Shown here piece after piece: positions 1-5,987 of a stretch of DNA of 6,552 nucleotides. Source of the stretch: SAR202 cluster bacterium. GTDB taxonomy: Bacteria > Chloroflexota > Dehalococcoidia > SAR202 > CAJWER01. Positions within the stretch are counted from its first letter, which is position 1. The number at the start of each line of letters is the position of its first letter. The stretch is from contig JASLXL010000227.1 in NCBI GenBank assembly GCA_030740335.1, forward strand, positions 1 through 6,552. Direction: 5' to 3'. The position numbers and the translations under genes were made by a program. Under the pieces are notes generated by a model. The model did no database searches. It was not told the origin of the DNA and was given only the letters and a program-made list of their open reading frames with translations.

Positions 1-1
1 C

Positions 2-457
2 TATTACCACACGCCCTCATCTCTGACTGAGGATCCGGCCGTAGTGGTCGGATACCACATCGAAGACCTCGTCTACGGCCCCCTGTACTACGGCTACGGC
101 GGCGATGGTGAGCCCGGCGACCGGCGCGTAGTCGCGGCCCACATCGAAAAGCGGCTTGCAGCCAACGTCCCGCAATCAGCCTTGGTACTGCTCGAAGCTT
201 CGCCAGAGGTGATTCGGGAGCGCATGAAGGCCAACCCCCACACCCCGGGTGTCGTGCCAGAGAAGGACATCGAGATGGTGTCGCGACGCTTCCGCGAGGA
301 GTACGATAGGTCGCTGATTCCAGGCAAATTCATACTGGACACGACCAGCGCGACAGTCGAGGAGACGATGGTCGTGTTCATCGAGCAAATACAGCCATAC
401 CTCACGCCCCAGGACCGCATGGGTCTACTGGCGCGCTCGGCCAACATAGGCGTCTAG
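2..457 (+). CDS. Probable P-loop kinase-like protein, C-terminal part (5' end outside window)
   Basis: The reading frame is open from base 2, so the start codon and N-terminal domain lie upstream of the window; the visible part is about 151 residues ending in TAG. I do not recognise a specific family. The stretch ALVLLEASPEVIRERM, followed by a charged segment with RRFREEYDRS and then ILDTTSATVEETM, has the style of the C-terminal half of nucleotide or nucleoside kinases. In those, a hydrophobic strand ends in a residue resembling the LID-flanking region, and R-rich helices follow. The expected Walker A loop would be in the missing part, so the kinase assignment is inference only. The early part is rich in Tyr and Gly (GPLYYGYGGDGEPGD) and resembles nothing I can name. 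The gene converges on the minus-strand cluster, and a structured repeat lies just downstream. Confidence 0.6.
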   Translation, partial: YYHTPSSLTEDPAVVVGYHIEDLVYGPLYYGYGGDGEPGDRRVVAAHIEKRLAANVPQSALVLLEASPEVIRERMKANPHTPGVVPEKDIEMVSRRFREEYDRSLIPGKFILDTTSATVEETMVVFIEQIQPYLTPQDRMGLLARSANIGV

Positions 458-510
458 TGGAGCGGGCTTGCTGAGGGGATCAAGGGCAAAAGCACAGGTC
501 CCCGATTCCC

Positions 511-600
511 GACCCTCACCTCAATCCTTTCTCTAACCAAGGGAGAGGAGGTTCGATCTGCTCCTATCTCCCACGGGGGAGAAGGCTAGGATGAGAGGGA
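511..600. repeat. Structured intergenic repeat, copy A
   Basis: This is the first of two related elements of about 90 bp; the other is at 1049-1141. Both begin with the same 18 bases (GACCCTCACCTCAATCCT), share AGGGAGAGGAGG in the middle and end with GGATGAGAGGGA. The ends form an imperfect terminal inverted repeat (CCCTC..ATCC against GGAT..GAGGG). Inside are two hairpins. The first has arms 525-534 and 540-549, a 5-nt loop and two G-T wobbles. The second has arms 567-572 and 577-582, with an outer CCTA/TAGG pairing. The element sits between two convergent genes, where it could serve as a bidirectional terminator or simply be a REP/MITE-like sequence. There is no long T tract, so classical intrinsic termination is not evident. 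Confidence 0.7.
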
Positions 601-670
601 AATCCTCTTGGTATGGCAGGTCTAGTCTTTGGGCATGTCCTGCCCCGCCCAACTAAGCGTGCGCAGCACC

Positions 671-997
671 CTATTGGAGGGGCGAATAATCGGTCGGCTT
701 GAGGAACGTGTTCGTTACTCTTACCACTGGCGCACCCGTTGCCAGCGATGCTTTATAGACCTTGTGCCACTCCGGGTCCGCGCGAAAACCATCCCAGGCC
801 TTCTGGCGCTGATCCATGTCCTCGAAGGCGATTATGTAGATCAGTCGGTCGCTGTAGTCCCCAACCGCTGACGTCCAGTGGCCAATACTAGTAGCGCCAT
901 GCTTCTCCAAAAGCCCCTTGACGCAGTCCCGGACCTCGGCAACGACATCATCCAACCGACTGGGAGCGGCCTCGTATACGCGGTACTCGTAGATCAA
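671..997 (-). CDS. NIPSNAP-family protein (paralogue 1)
   Basis: This is a 108-residue protein with the look of a single NIPSNAP domain, a ferredoxin-like alpha/beta-barrel fold. It starts with a strand, MIYEYRVYEA, has LLEKHGA and IGHWTS near the middle, then LIYIIAFEDMDQRQKAW and FRADPEWHKV, and ends in LKPTDYSPLQ. Family members are small, often dimeric proteins of mostly unknown biochemical function, so none is assigned. The start is TTG at 997, preceded by AGGA with a 7-nt spacer; no ATG or GTG start gives a better N-terminus. It is about 68% identical (74 of 108 residues, no gaps) to the protein encoded at 1179-1505, so the two are tandem duplicates. The C-terminus and the FRADPEWHKV core are most conserved, while residues 11-28 and 81-92 diverge. 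It may be transcribed by read-through from the upstream operon or from an unseen promoter in 998-1048. Confidence 0.88.
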   Translation of the reverse strand: MIYEYRVYEAAPSRLDDVVAEVRDCVKGLLEKHGATSIGHWTSAVGDYSDRLIYIIAFEDMDQRQKAWDGFRADPEWHKVYKASLATGAPVVRVTNTFLKPTDYSPLQ

Positions 998-1048
998 GAC
1001 AATTTCCTGTTTTTCAAATGAGGGTCACGCGCTGCCACTAAGACCCAA

Positions 1049-1141
1049 GACCCTCACCTCAATCCTCTCCCTGCCACAGGGAGAGGAGGCCCGATCCGGT
1101 GCCTTCGCCCCTCCAGGGGCGAAGGCACCGGATGAGAGGGA
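1049..1141. repeat. Structured intergenic repeat, copy B
   Basis: This is the second copy of the element at 511-600, lying between the two NIPSNAP genes. It has the same two-hairpin architecture but different sequence in the stems. Hairpin 1 has 10-bp arms 1063-1072 and 1078-1087 with a 5-nt loop, fully Watson-Crick paired. Hairpin 2 is much longer than in copy A. The outer ends pair imperfectly as in copy A. An additional 8-bp inverted repeat (TGAGGGTC 1019-1026, GACCCTCA 1049-1056) lies on the left side. It may be a REP/MITE-like element or a transcript-processing structure within the extended operon. Confidence 0.72.
1094..1133. repeat. Perfect 19-bp inverted repeat (hairpin 2 of copy B)
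   Basis: Bases 1094-1112 are exactly complementary to 1115-1133, with only two bases between them; a real loop would be four bases with the innermost pair open. The arm begins ATCCGGTGCC and is GC rich. On the minus strand it lies about 45 bases past the stop codon of the NIPSNAP gene that ends at 1179. It is not followed by a T tract on either strand, so it is better read as a stabilising, pausing or repeat-derived hairpin than as an intrinsic terminator. Confidence 0.8.
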
Positions 1142-1178
1142 TTCCCACTGTTGGCGTAGAGACGCGACGGCCTCTAAT

Positions 1179-1505
1179 TCATTGCAATGGCGAGTAGTCC
1201 GTCGGCTTCAGGATCGTGTTCATCACCCTTGCCACGATCGGCCCGTCCTTTTCCGACTCGCCACGGACCTTGTGCCACTCTGGGTCGGCACGGAAGCCCG
1301 CCCAGGCCTGCTGTCGCTGCTCAAGGCTCTCGAAAGCCAGGATGTAGATCAGCCGGTCACTGTAGTCTCCAACCTCGGACGTCCAGTAGCCGATGTTCTT
1401 CGCGCCATGCTTCTCCAGAAGTGCGACTGTATGGTCACGGAATCGGGCCTGGACATTCTCCAACTTGCCTACGACGGCCTCGTAAACGCGATATTCGTAT
1501 ATCAA
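1179..1505 (-). CDS. NIPSNAP-family protein (paralogue 2)
   Basis: This 108-residue NIPSNAP-domain protein is the tandem paralogue of the one at 671-997 and has the same length. Recognisable segments are MIYEYRVYEA at the N-terminus, LLEKHGAKNIGYWTS, LIYILAFESLEQRQQAW, GFRADPEWHKV and the C-terminal LKPTDYSPLQ. The start is TTG at 1505, set by a strong Shine-Dalgarno sequence, GGGAGGT (1511-1517), 5 nt upstream. That site overlaps the last base of the surE stop codon, and the gap to surE is only 11 nt, so this gene belongs to the pan-surE operon. NIPSNAP proteins have no generally agreed enzymatic role; some relatives with this fold are monooxygenase-like or stress-related. I therefore assign only the family. 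No signal peptide or membrane segment is visible. Confidence 0.9.
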   Translation of the reverse strand: MIYEYRVYEAVVGKLENVQARFRDHTVALLEKHGAKNIGYWTSEVGDYSDRLIYILAFESLEQRQQAWAGFRADPEWHKVRGESEKDGPIVARVMNTILKPTDYSPLQ

Positions 1506-1516
1506 GCATTACCTCC

Positions 1517-2308
1517 CTATGAGTTACTGTTAATCCCCAGGTCTGCACGTACGGCCTCGACCAGGTAATCGATAGGGGCAGCCTGCGCCCCGTCGGAGAA
1601 GCCGAAGTCCAGACTCGATATCGATACAGCCCCGTTTCGCATGGCTCCCAGATCGGTGCCCTCAGGCGCGATATCGAGAACCCTGTCCTCCGCAATCCAA
1701 TAGTGTGTGCGGGTTCCGTCACGACCCTTCGTCACCCTCTCCACGAACGCCCTCGGGCCTGGCCGAGTCAGCTCCACGCCCCTGATCTCCTCGGCGTCCA
1801 GATCGGGGACGTTGAGGTTGATTAGCTGTGGCACGTCGAGAGGAGCCTCCTTCAGCGCCCGCGCCACGGCGGCGGCTACTTTCGCTGCCACCGCGTACCG
1901 CGCATCGCCTTTTCCGTACGTGGCGGACACGGCCATGGACGTGAATCCCTTCATGTAGCCGTGGGCCGCTGCCCCGACAGTACCCGAGATAATCACGTCG
2001 TGGCCGAGGTTTGCACCACGGTTTACGCCGGACACGATGAGGTCTGGTGGCTCATCCAGTATCGATTCGATGGCCAGAATGACGCAGTCCCCGGGCGTGC
2101 CCTGGACCGCATTGACGACGACTCCGTCCAGGCGCGACCGTACTTCCTGGACGCGCAGCACAGAGGTAAGCGTCAACGAGGCGGCGACACCGCTCTGATC
2201 ACGGTCCGGGGCCACGACACTGACGTCGCCAACTGTGCTCAATGCCTCGGCAAGGTGCCACAACCCGTCTGAGTGTATCCCGTCATCGTTCGTAACCAGT
2301 ATTCTCAA
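1517..2308 (-). CDS. surE: 5'/3'-nucleotidase SurE (survival protein E)
   Basis: SurE proteins are metal-dependent phosphatases that remove phosphate from nucleoside 5'- and 3'-monophosphates in the cytoplasm. The protein has 263 residues, normal for the family. The N-terminus MRILVTNDDG carries the metal-binding Asp-Asp pair (D8, D9). APDRDQSG (residues 33-40) provides the conserved Ser39, and SGVNRGANLG (93-102) includes Asn96, a further metal ligand. The SGTVGAA motif follows at 108-114. The common Tyr before SGTV is Ile here (VIISGTV), a variant I associate with some Chloroflexi and actinobacteria. Because MRILVTNDDG is the invariant start, the initiation codon is TTG at 2308. It overlaps the panC stop codon by four bases (TTGA), and GGGAG lies 6 nt upstream inside panC, so translational coupling is likely. 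Its role in a pantothenate operon is not obvious; nucleotide or CoA-precursor salvage is speculation. Confidence 0.95.
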   Translation of the reverse strand: MRILVTNDDGIHSDGLWHLAEALSTVGDVSVVAPDRDQSGVAASLTLTSVLRVQEVRSRLDGVVVNAVQGTPGDCVILAIESILDEPPDLIVSGVNRGANLGHDVIISGTVGAAAHGYMKGFTSMAVSATYGKGDARYAVAAKVAAAVARALKEAPLDVPQLINLNVPDLDAEEIRGVELTRPGPRAFVERVTKGRDGTRTHYWIAEDRVLDIAPEGTDLGAMRNGAVSISSLDFGFSDGAQAAPIDYLVEAVRADLGINSNS

Positions 2309-3138
2309 GTCTTGCTCCCAATCGCCATATTGTCGATAAGCCGCGTCTTGCCAATCCGAACGGCCACGAGCGCCAGGGCCGATCCTGTCATCACATCCAA
2401 CTCATCCAGGGTCTGCGGATCCGCGACGCTCACGTAGTCCAGAGCGGCCAGCGGCTCTTCCTCGATGATCTCTCGCATCCGCTTTCTTACCTGTTCGGCA
2501 TTATCGGTTTCCATGCTCCCGGCAGCGGATAGCGCCTTGTACAGTACCGTCGCCGCCCGGCGTTCATCCGCAGTTAGGCCTGTGTTGCGGCTGCTGAGGG
2601 CCAGCCCGTCCGCCTCCCTCACTATCGGGCAGAGGACGATCTGCGCCCCCAGGTTCAGGTCCGCATTGAGTCGACATATCATCAAGCCCTGCTGGGCGTC
2701 CTTCTGTCCAAAGTATGCCGCGTCGGGACGGACGATGGACAGCAATTTGGTCACAACCGTCGCGACGCCGACAAAATGGCCGGGGCGGGATGCCCCCTCC
2801 AGCCTCTCCGAAAGGCTCCCCACATCGACTCGTGTGTGGGAGCCCGCAGGGTACATCTCATCCGTCGTCGGCGCCAGTACCAGATCGACACCAGCCTCGT
2901 CGAGTCTCGCGTAGTCCGCTTCCATGTCACGGGGATACGAGGCGTAGTCCTCTGTCGGGCCGAACTGAGCCGGGTTTACGAAGATGCTCACGGCTAGCGT
3001 CGCGCTCTGAGCCCGCGCGCGGCTCACTAGAGACATGTGGCCGTCGTGGAGTGCGCCCATGGTCGGCACGAGACCCAGCGGCCTGTCAATATCAGACGTT
3101 GCCGCCCGGAACTCGTCCACCGTCTCGATGACCCTCAT
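2305..3138 (-). CDS. panC: Pantothenate synthetase (pantoate--beta-alanine ligase)
   Basis: PanC condenses D-pantoate and beta-alanine with ATP, through a pantoyl-adenylate, to give pantothenate (vitamin B5). With the ATG at 3138 the protein has 277 residues, typical of the family. Motifs run in the expected order: PTMGALHDGH (25-34) with the HIGH-type nucleotide-binding motif; FVNPAQFGPTEDYASYPRD (53-71), pantoate and beta-alanine binding; GHFVGVATVVTKLL (120-133); GQKDAQQ (144-150); and READGLALSSRN (174-185), the KMSKS-like loop. The frame stays open upstream to 3246, but that would add 36 residues overlapping the end of panB in a non-conserved stretch. MRVIETVDEF is the normal family start, so the ATG is chosen. 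The ribosome site is weak (AAAGG, about 10 nt upstream). The gene follows panB after 28 nt and overlaps the surE start by 4 nt. Confidence 0.96.
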   Translation of the reverse strand: MRVIETVDEFRAATSDIDRPLGLVPTMGALHDGHMSLVSRARAQSATLAVSIFVNPAQFGPTEDYASYPRDMEADYARLDEAGVDLVLAPTTDEMYPAGSHTRVDVGSLSERLEGASRPGHFVGVATVVTKLLSIVRPDAAYFGQKDAQQGLMICRLNADLNLGAQIVLCPIVREADGLALSSRNTGLTADERRAATVLYKALSAAGSMETDNAEQVRKRMREIIEEEPLAALDYVSVADPQTLDELDVMTGSALALVAVRIGKTRLIDNMAIGSKT

Positions 3139-3166
3139 AGGCCAGGGGCCTTTCGACAGATCGCCA

Positions 3167-3991
3167 TCAACCGTGGTTCCTCGCTTTGGCCGCAGATAGC
3201 ATGTCGTCCAGGGCTTTGGACTCCTCGTCGCTAAGATGCCGGACATTTTCGCCGGCAGGGAACTCGGCGGACCTCACCTCAGCCACGTGTCGACGAATTG
3301 CCTGTGTCGCTCTGTCGTGGAGATTGTCATACTTACGGACGTGCCTGAGGTCGAAATCGTTGATCCCAAGCATGTCGGAGACGATTAGGACCTGGCCATC
3401 GGTGTATCGTCCCGCGCCTATCCCTATCGTGGGTATCGACAGCCGGTGAGTGGCCTCCCTTGCGACCTCCTCCGGTATCAACTCGTACACCATTAGCCAT
3501 GCTCCCGCATCTTGCAAAGCCACAGATTCTGAGATCAGTCTCTCTGCAGCCCGGGCTGTCTTCGCGCGCAGCCCTTTTGTCTCGTGAATCTGCGGGTTCA
3601 GTCCCAAGTGGGCGCACACTTCAATCCCATCCTGCACCAGGTGGCTGACGATATCGGGCCTGAATCCTTCCAGCTTCACACCGTCTGCTCCATGCGAGAT
3701 CAGACTGCGGGCGTTCCGGAGAGCGTCCTCCGGTGACTCATATGTGAGGTAGGGGAGATCGACGAGCAGGTACGCCCGCTGGACGCCCCGGCGAACAGCC
3801 TTCAGATGGTGAATCATGTCGTCGAGGGTGACCTCTTTCTCACTCTCGTATCCGAGCACGTTCGTACCGACGCTGTCCCCAACAAAAACGATGTCTACCC
3901 CGGCCTCATCCTCCCAGACGGAGGTCGGATAGTCGTAGCAAGTTAGCATCGCGATCTTCTCGCCGCGCTGCTTCATCTCGGTTATGTCCAC
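3167..3991 (-). CDS. panB: 3-methyl-2-oxobutanoate hydroxymethyltransferase (ketopantoate synthase)
   Basis: PanB transfers a hydroxymethyl group from 5,10-methylene-tetrahydrofolate to alpha-ketoisovalerate, making ketopantoate, the first committed step to pantothenate. From the GTG at 3991 the protein has 274 residues, close to the usual 260-280. Family landmarks are LTCYDYP (16-22); VGDSVG (37-42) with a metal-ligand Asp39; VDLPY (77-81) with a second metal-ligand Asp78; VKLEG (105-109) with Lys106; AHLGLNPQ (127-134); the catalytic-type Glu170 in YELIP; and IGIGAG (189-194) followed by DGQVL. I chose GTG because AGGAGGT lies 6 nt upstream. A longer frame from TTG 4045 would add 18 atypical residues and overlap the previous gene. 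It sits 44 nt after the DUF2520 gene and 28 nt before panC, in one operon. Confidence 0.96.
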   Translation of the reverse strand: MDITEMKQRGEKIAMLTCYDYPTSVWEDEAGVDIVFVGDSVGTNVLGYESEKEVTLDDMIHHLKAVRRGVQRAYLLVDLPYLTYESPEDALRNARSLISHGADGVKLEGFRPDIVSHLVQDGIEVCAHLGLNPQIHETKGLRAKTARAAERLISESVALQDAGAWLMVYELIPEEVAREATHRLSIPTIGIGAGRYTDGQVLIVSDMLGINDFDLRHVRKYDNLHDRATQAIRRHVAEVRSAEFPAGENVRHLSDEESKALDDMLSAAKARNHG

Positions 3992-3997
3992 GCTGGT

Positions 3998-4004
3998 ACC
4001 TCCT
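3998..4004 (-). promoter_or_regulatory. Ribosome binding site that fixes the panB start
   Basis: AGGAGGT on the minus strand is a near-perfect Shine-Dalgarno sequence six bases before the GTG at 3991. It lies downstream of the alternative TTG at 4045, so it selects the shorter 274-residue PanB. Confidence 0.85.
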
Positions 4005-4035
4005 CTGCCGTCCTCGAGTGAGGGCCTGTGCTCGC

Positions 4036-4959
4036 CTACGCCCAATGATGTTCGCTCGTCGGGCCGCTTTCGCTCAGCCCCCTGTACTCGTTGACGACGT
4101 CTCGGATCTCCTTCGCCCTATCTGGGTCCAGTGTCCCCTTTTCAAGCGCGAATGGGAGTCCCGCCAGCGCCATGTGACAGTACAGTGGTAGCACGTCCGG
4201 GGCCCTGGCACGAAGCGTCTGAAGGTGCTTGCGGATGGTGCCTAGATCACCTCGAACGTATGGGCCCGCCAGCGCACCCGGAACACCCGATGTCTCCAGA
4301 TTCGCTGCGACCTGCCTAATCATCGGCGCCAGCGCCTTGACCCCATCGTCTCGCGTCATTCCGAGCTGTTCCCATAGCTGTGCCGCCACCGCCGCCTCCG
4401 CCGATAACAGCCCACCCATCATGACTCCGGACAGGTGGTAGAGCACCTTGTCTTCTCGTCGCAAGAAGATCGGACGTCCGCCGATGTCCGTCGCCATCTG
4501 CTTTAGGTAGGCCTTCATCTCATCGTCGCCTTCGATGCCAAACGTGGCCCCCGGCAGGCTGCGCACCCCGTTCTCAACAGAGGAGAACGCATTCATCGGA
4601 TGGAACGTGCCCACAGAGGCTCCGAGCACACTTGCCGGGTCCAGCACATCCACGGAGGACGCCCCTGAGCAATGGGCCACTGCCTGTGTGTTCGTCCACG
4701 GTACCGTCGAAGCGACCTCGCCAATGGCATCGTCGGGGCTCGTTATGAACACAACGTCGGATGCACTCGCGGCCTCTTCCGGGGTCTGATACGCTACGGC
4801 GCCATTGATAATGTGTGCAAGTTCCTGGGCGGAAGAGTAGCTGCGACTGGCCACTGCCACCACCGGGTATCCCTGGCGCGAAAGTGCAATGGCAATCGAT
4901 TTGCCCACGACTCCCGCGCCGATGAAACCGATCCTTGAGCGCCTGCGTGGGCTACCCAT
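4036..4959 (-). CDS. Rossmann-like/DUF2520 dehydrogenase-like protein; candidate ketopantoate reductase
   Basis: This 307-residue protein has an N-terminal NAD(P)-binding Rossmann domain and a helical C-terminal DUF2520-type domain. The dinucleotide loop GAGVVG is at residues 14-19, after the strand RIGFI. The second strand ends in Ser38-Arg39 (VAVASRS), and basic or hydroxyl residues there usually favour NADPH. Later landmarks are VVFITSPDDAI, HCSGASSVDVL and GTFHPMNAFS, the last typical of this family. It resembles the 6-phosphogluconate-dehydrogenase-like oxidoreductases to which ketopantoate reductase (PanE) belongs, but it is not canonical PanE. It lies directly before panB and panC, and no panE is visible, so it is a candidate for reducing ketopantoate to pantoate; this is inferred from context. 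The ATG overlaps the peptidase stop codon by 8 nt (ATGGGTAG) and has GGAGG 6 nt upstream. Confidence 0.85.
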   Translation of the reverse strand: MGSPRRRSRIGFIGAGVVGKSIAIALSRQGYPVVAVASRSYSSAQELAHIINGAVAYQTPEEAASASDVVFITSPDDAIGEVASTVPWTNTQAVAHCSGASSVDVLDPASVLGASVGTFHPMNAFSSVENGVRSLPGATFGIEGDDEMKAYLKQMATDIGGRPIFLRREDKVLYHLSGVMMGGLLSAEAAVAAQLWEQLGMTRDDGVKALAPMIRQVAANLETSGVPGALAGPYVRGDLGTIRKHLQTLRARAPDVLPLYCHMALAGLPFALEKGTLDPDRAKEIRDVVNEYRGLSESGPTSEHHWA

Positions 4960-5956
4960 GTTGCGCCTCCGTCAGATCCGATACGGCTGGGAGCCCTTGC
5001 AGACCCACCGCTGTCCGGACACCGCTTGTAATAGCTCGGCTCGTCACGACCGCGACTGCAGCCAGCAGCCGGTCCATGTGTGTTCCACCCTTCGTGTCTC
5101 CGGTTGCGATAGCGAACATCGTGTCGCCGTCGCTCATAGTGTGGGCTGGCCTGACCGCCAGGGCTATGCCATCCTGGGCCACGGCGGCCAGCTTGTTGGC
5201 CTGCTCTTTGGTCAAGGTAGCGTTCGTAGCCACGACGCCGATAGTTGTATTGCCCAGTGATGGCTTTCCACCGGCTCCATCGGAGGTGATCATCACATCC
5301 ACCGCGCTCACCATCGCCCCCCTATCTCCAACTCGCGGACCTGCCACCAGGCGGCCTGTATCCGGGTCGACGATGCCGCCGAGAGCGTTTACCACGATGA
5401 CAGCGCCTATCATCAGCCCGCCGCCAAGTGCCATGCTCGCCGTGCCGACCCCGCCCTTCACTGCGTGTCGCATACCAGAGACCTTAGCCACCGATGCGCC
5501 GGTCCCGGCTCCCAGACTGCCCTCGCCAATCGGGCTCGTATCTGCGGCCACACACGCGGCGTAGCCATCTTCGATACCGGGACGCACATCTTGACCGACG
5601 TTGAGGTCGAACACTGCGGCTCCGGCGACACGAGGCACGATGGTACCGGCGAATTCGACACCGGAACCGCGCTCTTCAAGGAAGCGCACAGCCCCGAAGG
5701 CCGACTGAAGTCCAAAGAGGCTGCCCCCGCAAAGCATCACGCCATGGACATCGGGCAGCAGTGTCATTGGTCGCAGCATATCCGTCTCGAGGGTGCCGGG
5801 GGCGGCGCCTCGAACGTCCACACCACCGACGCCGACGCCCTTGCATAGCACTATCGTGCATCCGGTGGCCGCGCTCGCATCTGTGTAGTGGCCGGCGCTA
5901 ATTCCGGGCACATCCGTAATGCACCCGCCCTCCAATACCAGGTCGCTTGAATACAA
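4952..5956 (-). CDS. S58/P1-family (DmpA-like) self-processing aminopeptidase
   Basis: This 334-residue protein belongs to the DmpA/P1 peptidase family. These are Ntn-hydrolase-like enzymes that cleave themselves into two chains, the new N-terminal Ser or Thr becoming the nucleophile. Landmarks are ITDVPGISAGHYTD (13-26), VGGVDVRGAAPGTLETD (43-59), LCGGSLFGL (75-83), GTGASVAKV (151-159), and NTTIGVVATNATLTK (236-250). Alignment by eye with DmpA places the cleavage between Asn236 and Thr237. The family includes D/L-aminopeptidases, beta-aminopeptidases releasing N-terminal beta-alanine, and nylon-oligomer hydrolases. It is the first gene of the pan operon, so supplying beta-alanine is an attractive guess, not shown by sequence. 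No signal peptide is visible. The start is TTG at 5956 with GGGAGGG 4 nt upstream; an in-frame stop at 6053-6055 bars a much longer form. The start overlaps the T tract of a terminator hairpin. Confidence 0.92.
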   Translation of the reverse strand: MYSSDLVLEGGCITDVPGISAGHYTDASAATGCTIVLCKGVGVGGVDVRGAAPGTLETDMLRPMTLLPDVHGVMLCGGSLFGLQSAFGAVRFLEERGSGVEFAGTIVPRVAGAAVFDLNVGQDVRPGIEDGYAACVAADTSPIGEGSLGAGTGASVAKVSGMRHAVKGGVGTASMALGGGLMIGAVIVVNALGGIVDPDTGRLVAGPRVGDRGAMVSAVDVMITSDGAGGKPSLGNTTIGVVATNATLTKEQANKLAAVAQDGIALAVRPAHTMSDGDTMFAIATGDTKGGTHMDRLLAAVAVVTSRAITSGVRTAVGLQGLPAVSDLTEAQHG

Positions 5957-5987
5957 AAAACCCTCCCGAATCCGTCGGGAAGGTTTT
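5955..5987 (-). terminator. Intrinsic terminator/attenuator hairpin overlapping the first gene's start
   Basis: On the minus strand CCTTCCCGA (5983-5975) pairs with TCGGGAGGG (5969-5961) around the 5-nt loop CGGAT, with one G-U pair. A run of six T follows (5960-5955), and flanking A's can extend the stem. This is a textbook rho-independent terminator. Its 3' arm contains GGGAGGG, the only good ribosome site for the peptidase, and the last two T's of the tract are the first two bases of its TTG start. Formation of the hairpin would therefore both end transcription and hide the ribosome site. On the plus strand the hairpin is followed by only TTTT, so termination in that direction would be weaker. 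Confidence 0.82.

Noticed and set aside
1094..1133. Intrinsic terminator at the 19-bp hairpin
   Set aside because: The stem is excellent but neither strand has a following T tract, so it is listed as a repeat hairpin instead.
511..1141. CRISPR-like array from the repeated blocks
   Set aside because: There are only two copies about 540 bases apart with a gene between them and internal hairpins; there are no regular spacers.
1182..1568. Plus-strand open frames across the NIPSNAP genes (also 629-871 and 1187-1522)
   Set aside because: They are antisense shadows of clearly conserved minus-strand genes and their products show no recognisable family features.
3139..3246. 36-residue N-terminal extension of PanC
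   Set aside because: It overlaps the end of panB in another frame and has no PanC-like sequence; the ATG at 3138 gives the normal family N-terminus and length.
3992..4045. Longer PanB starting at TTG 4045
   Set aside because: It would add 18 atypical Gly/Arg-rich residues and overlap the upstream gene; the strong AGGAGGT site at 3998-4004 points to GTG 3991.
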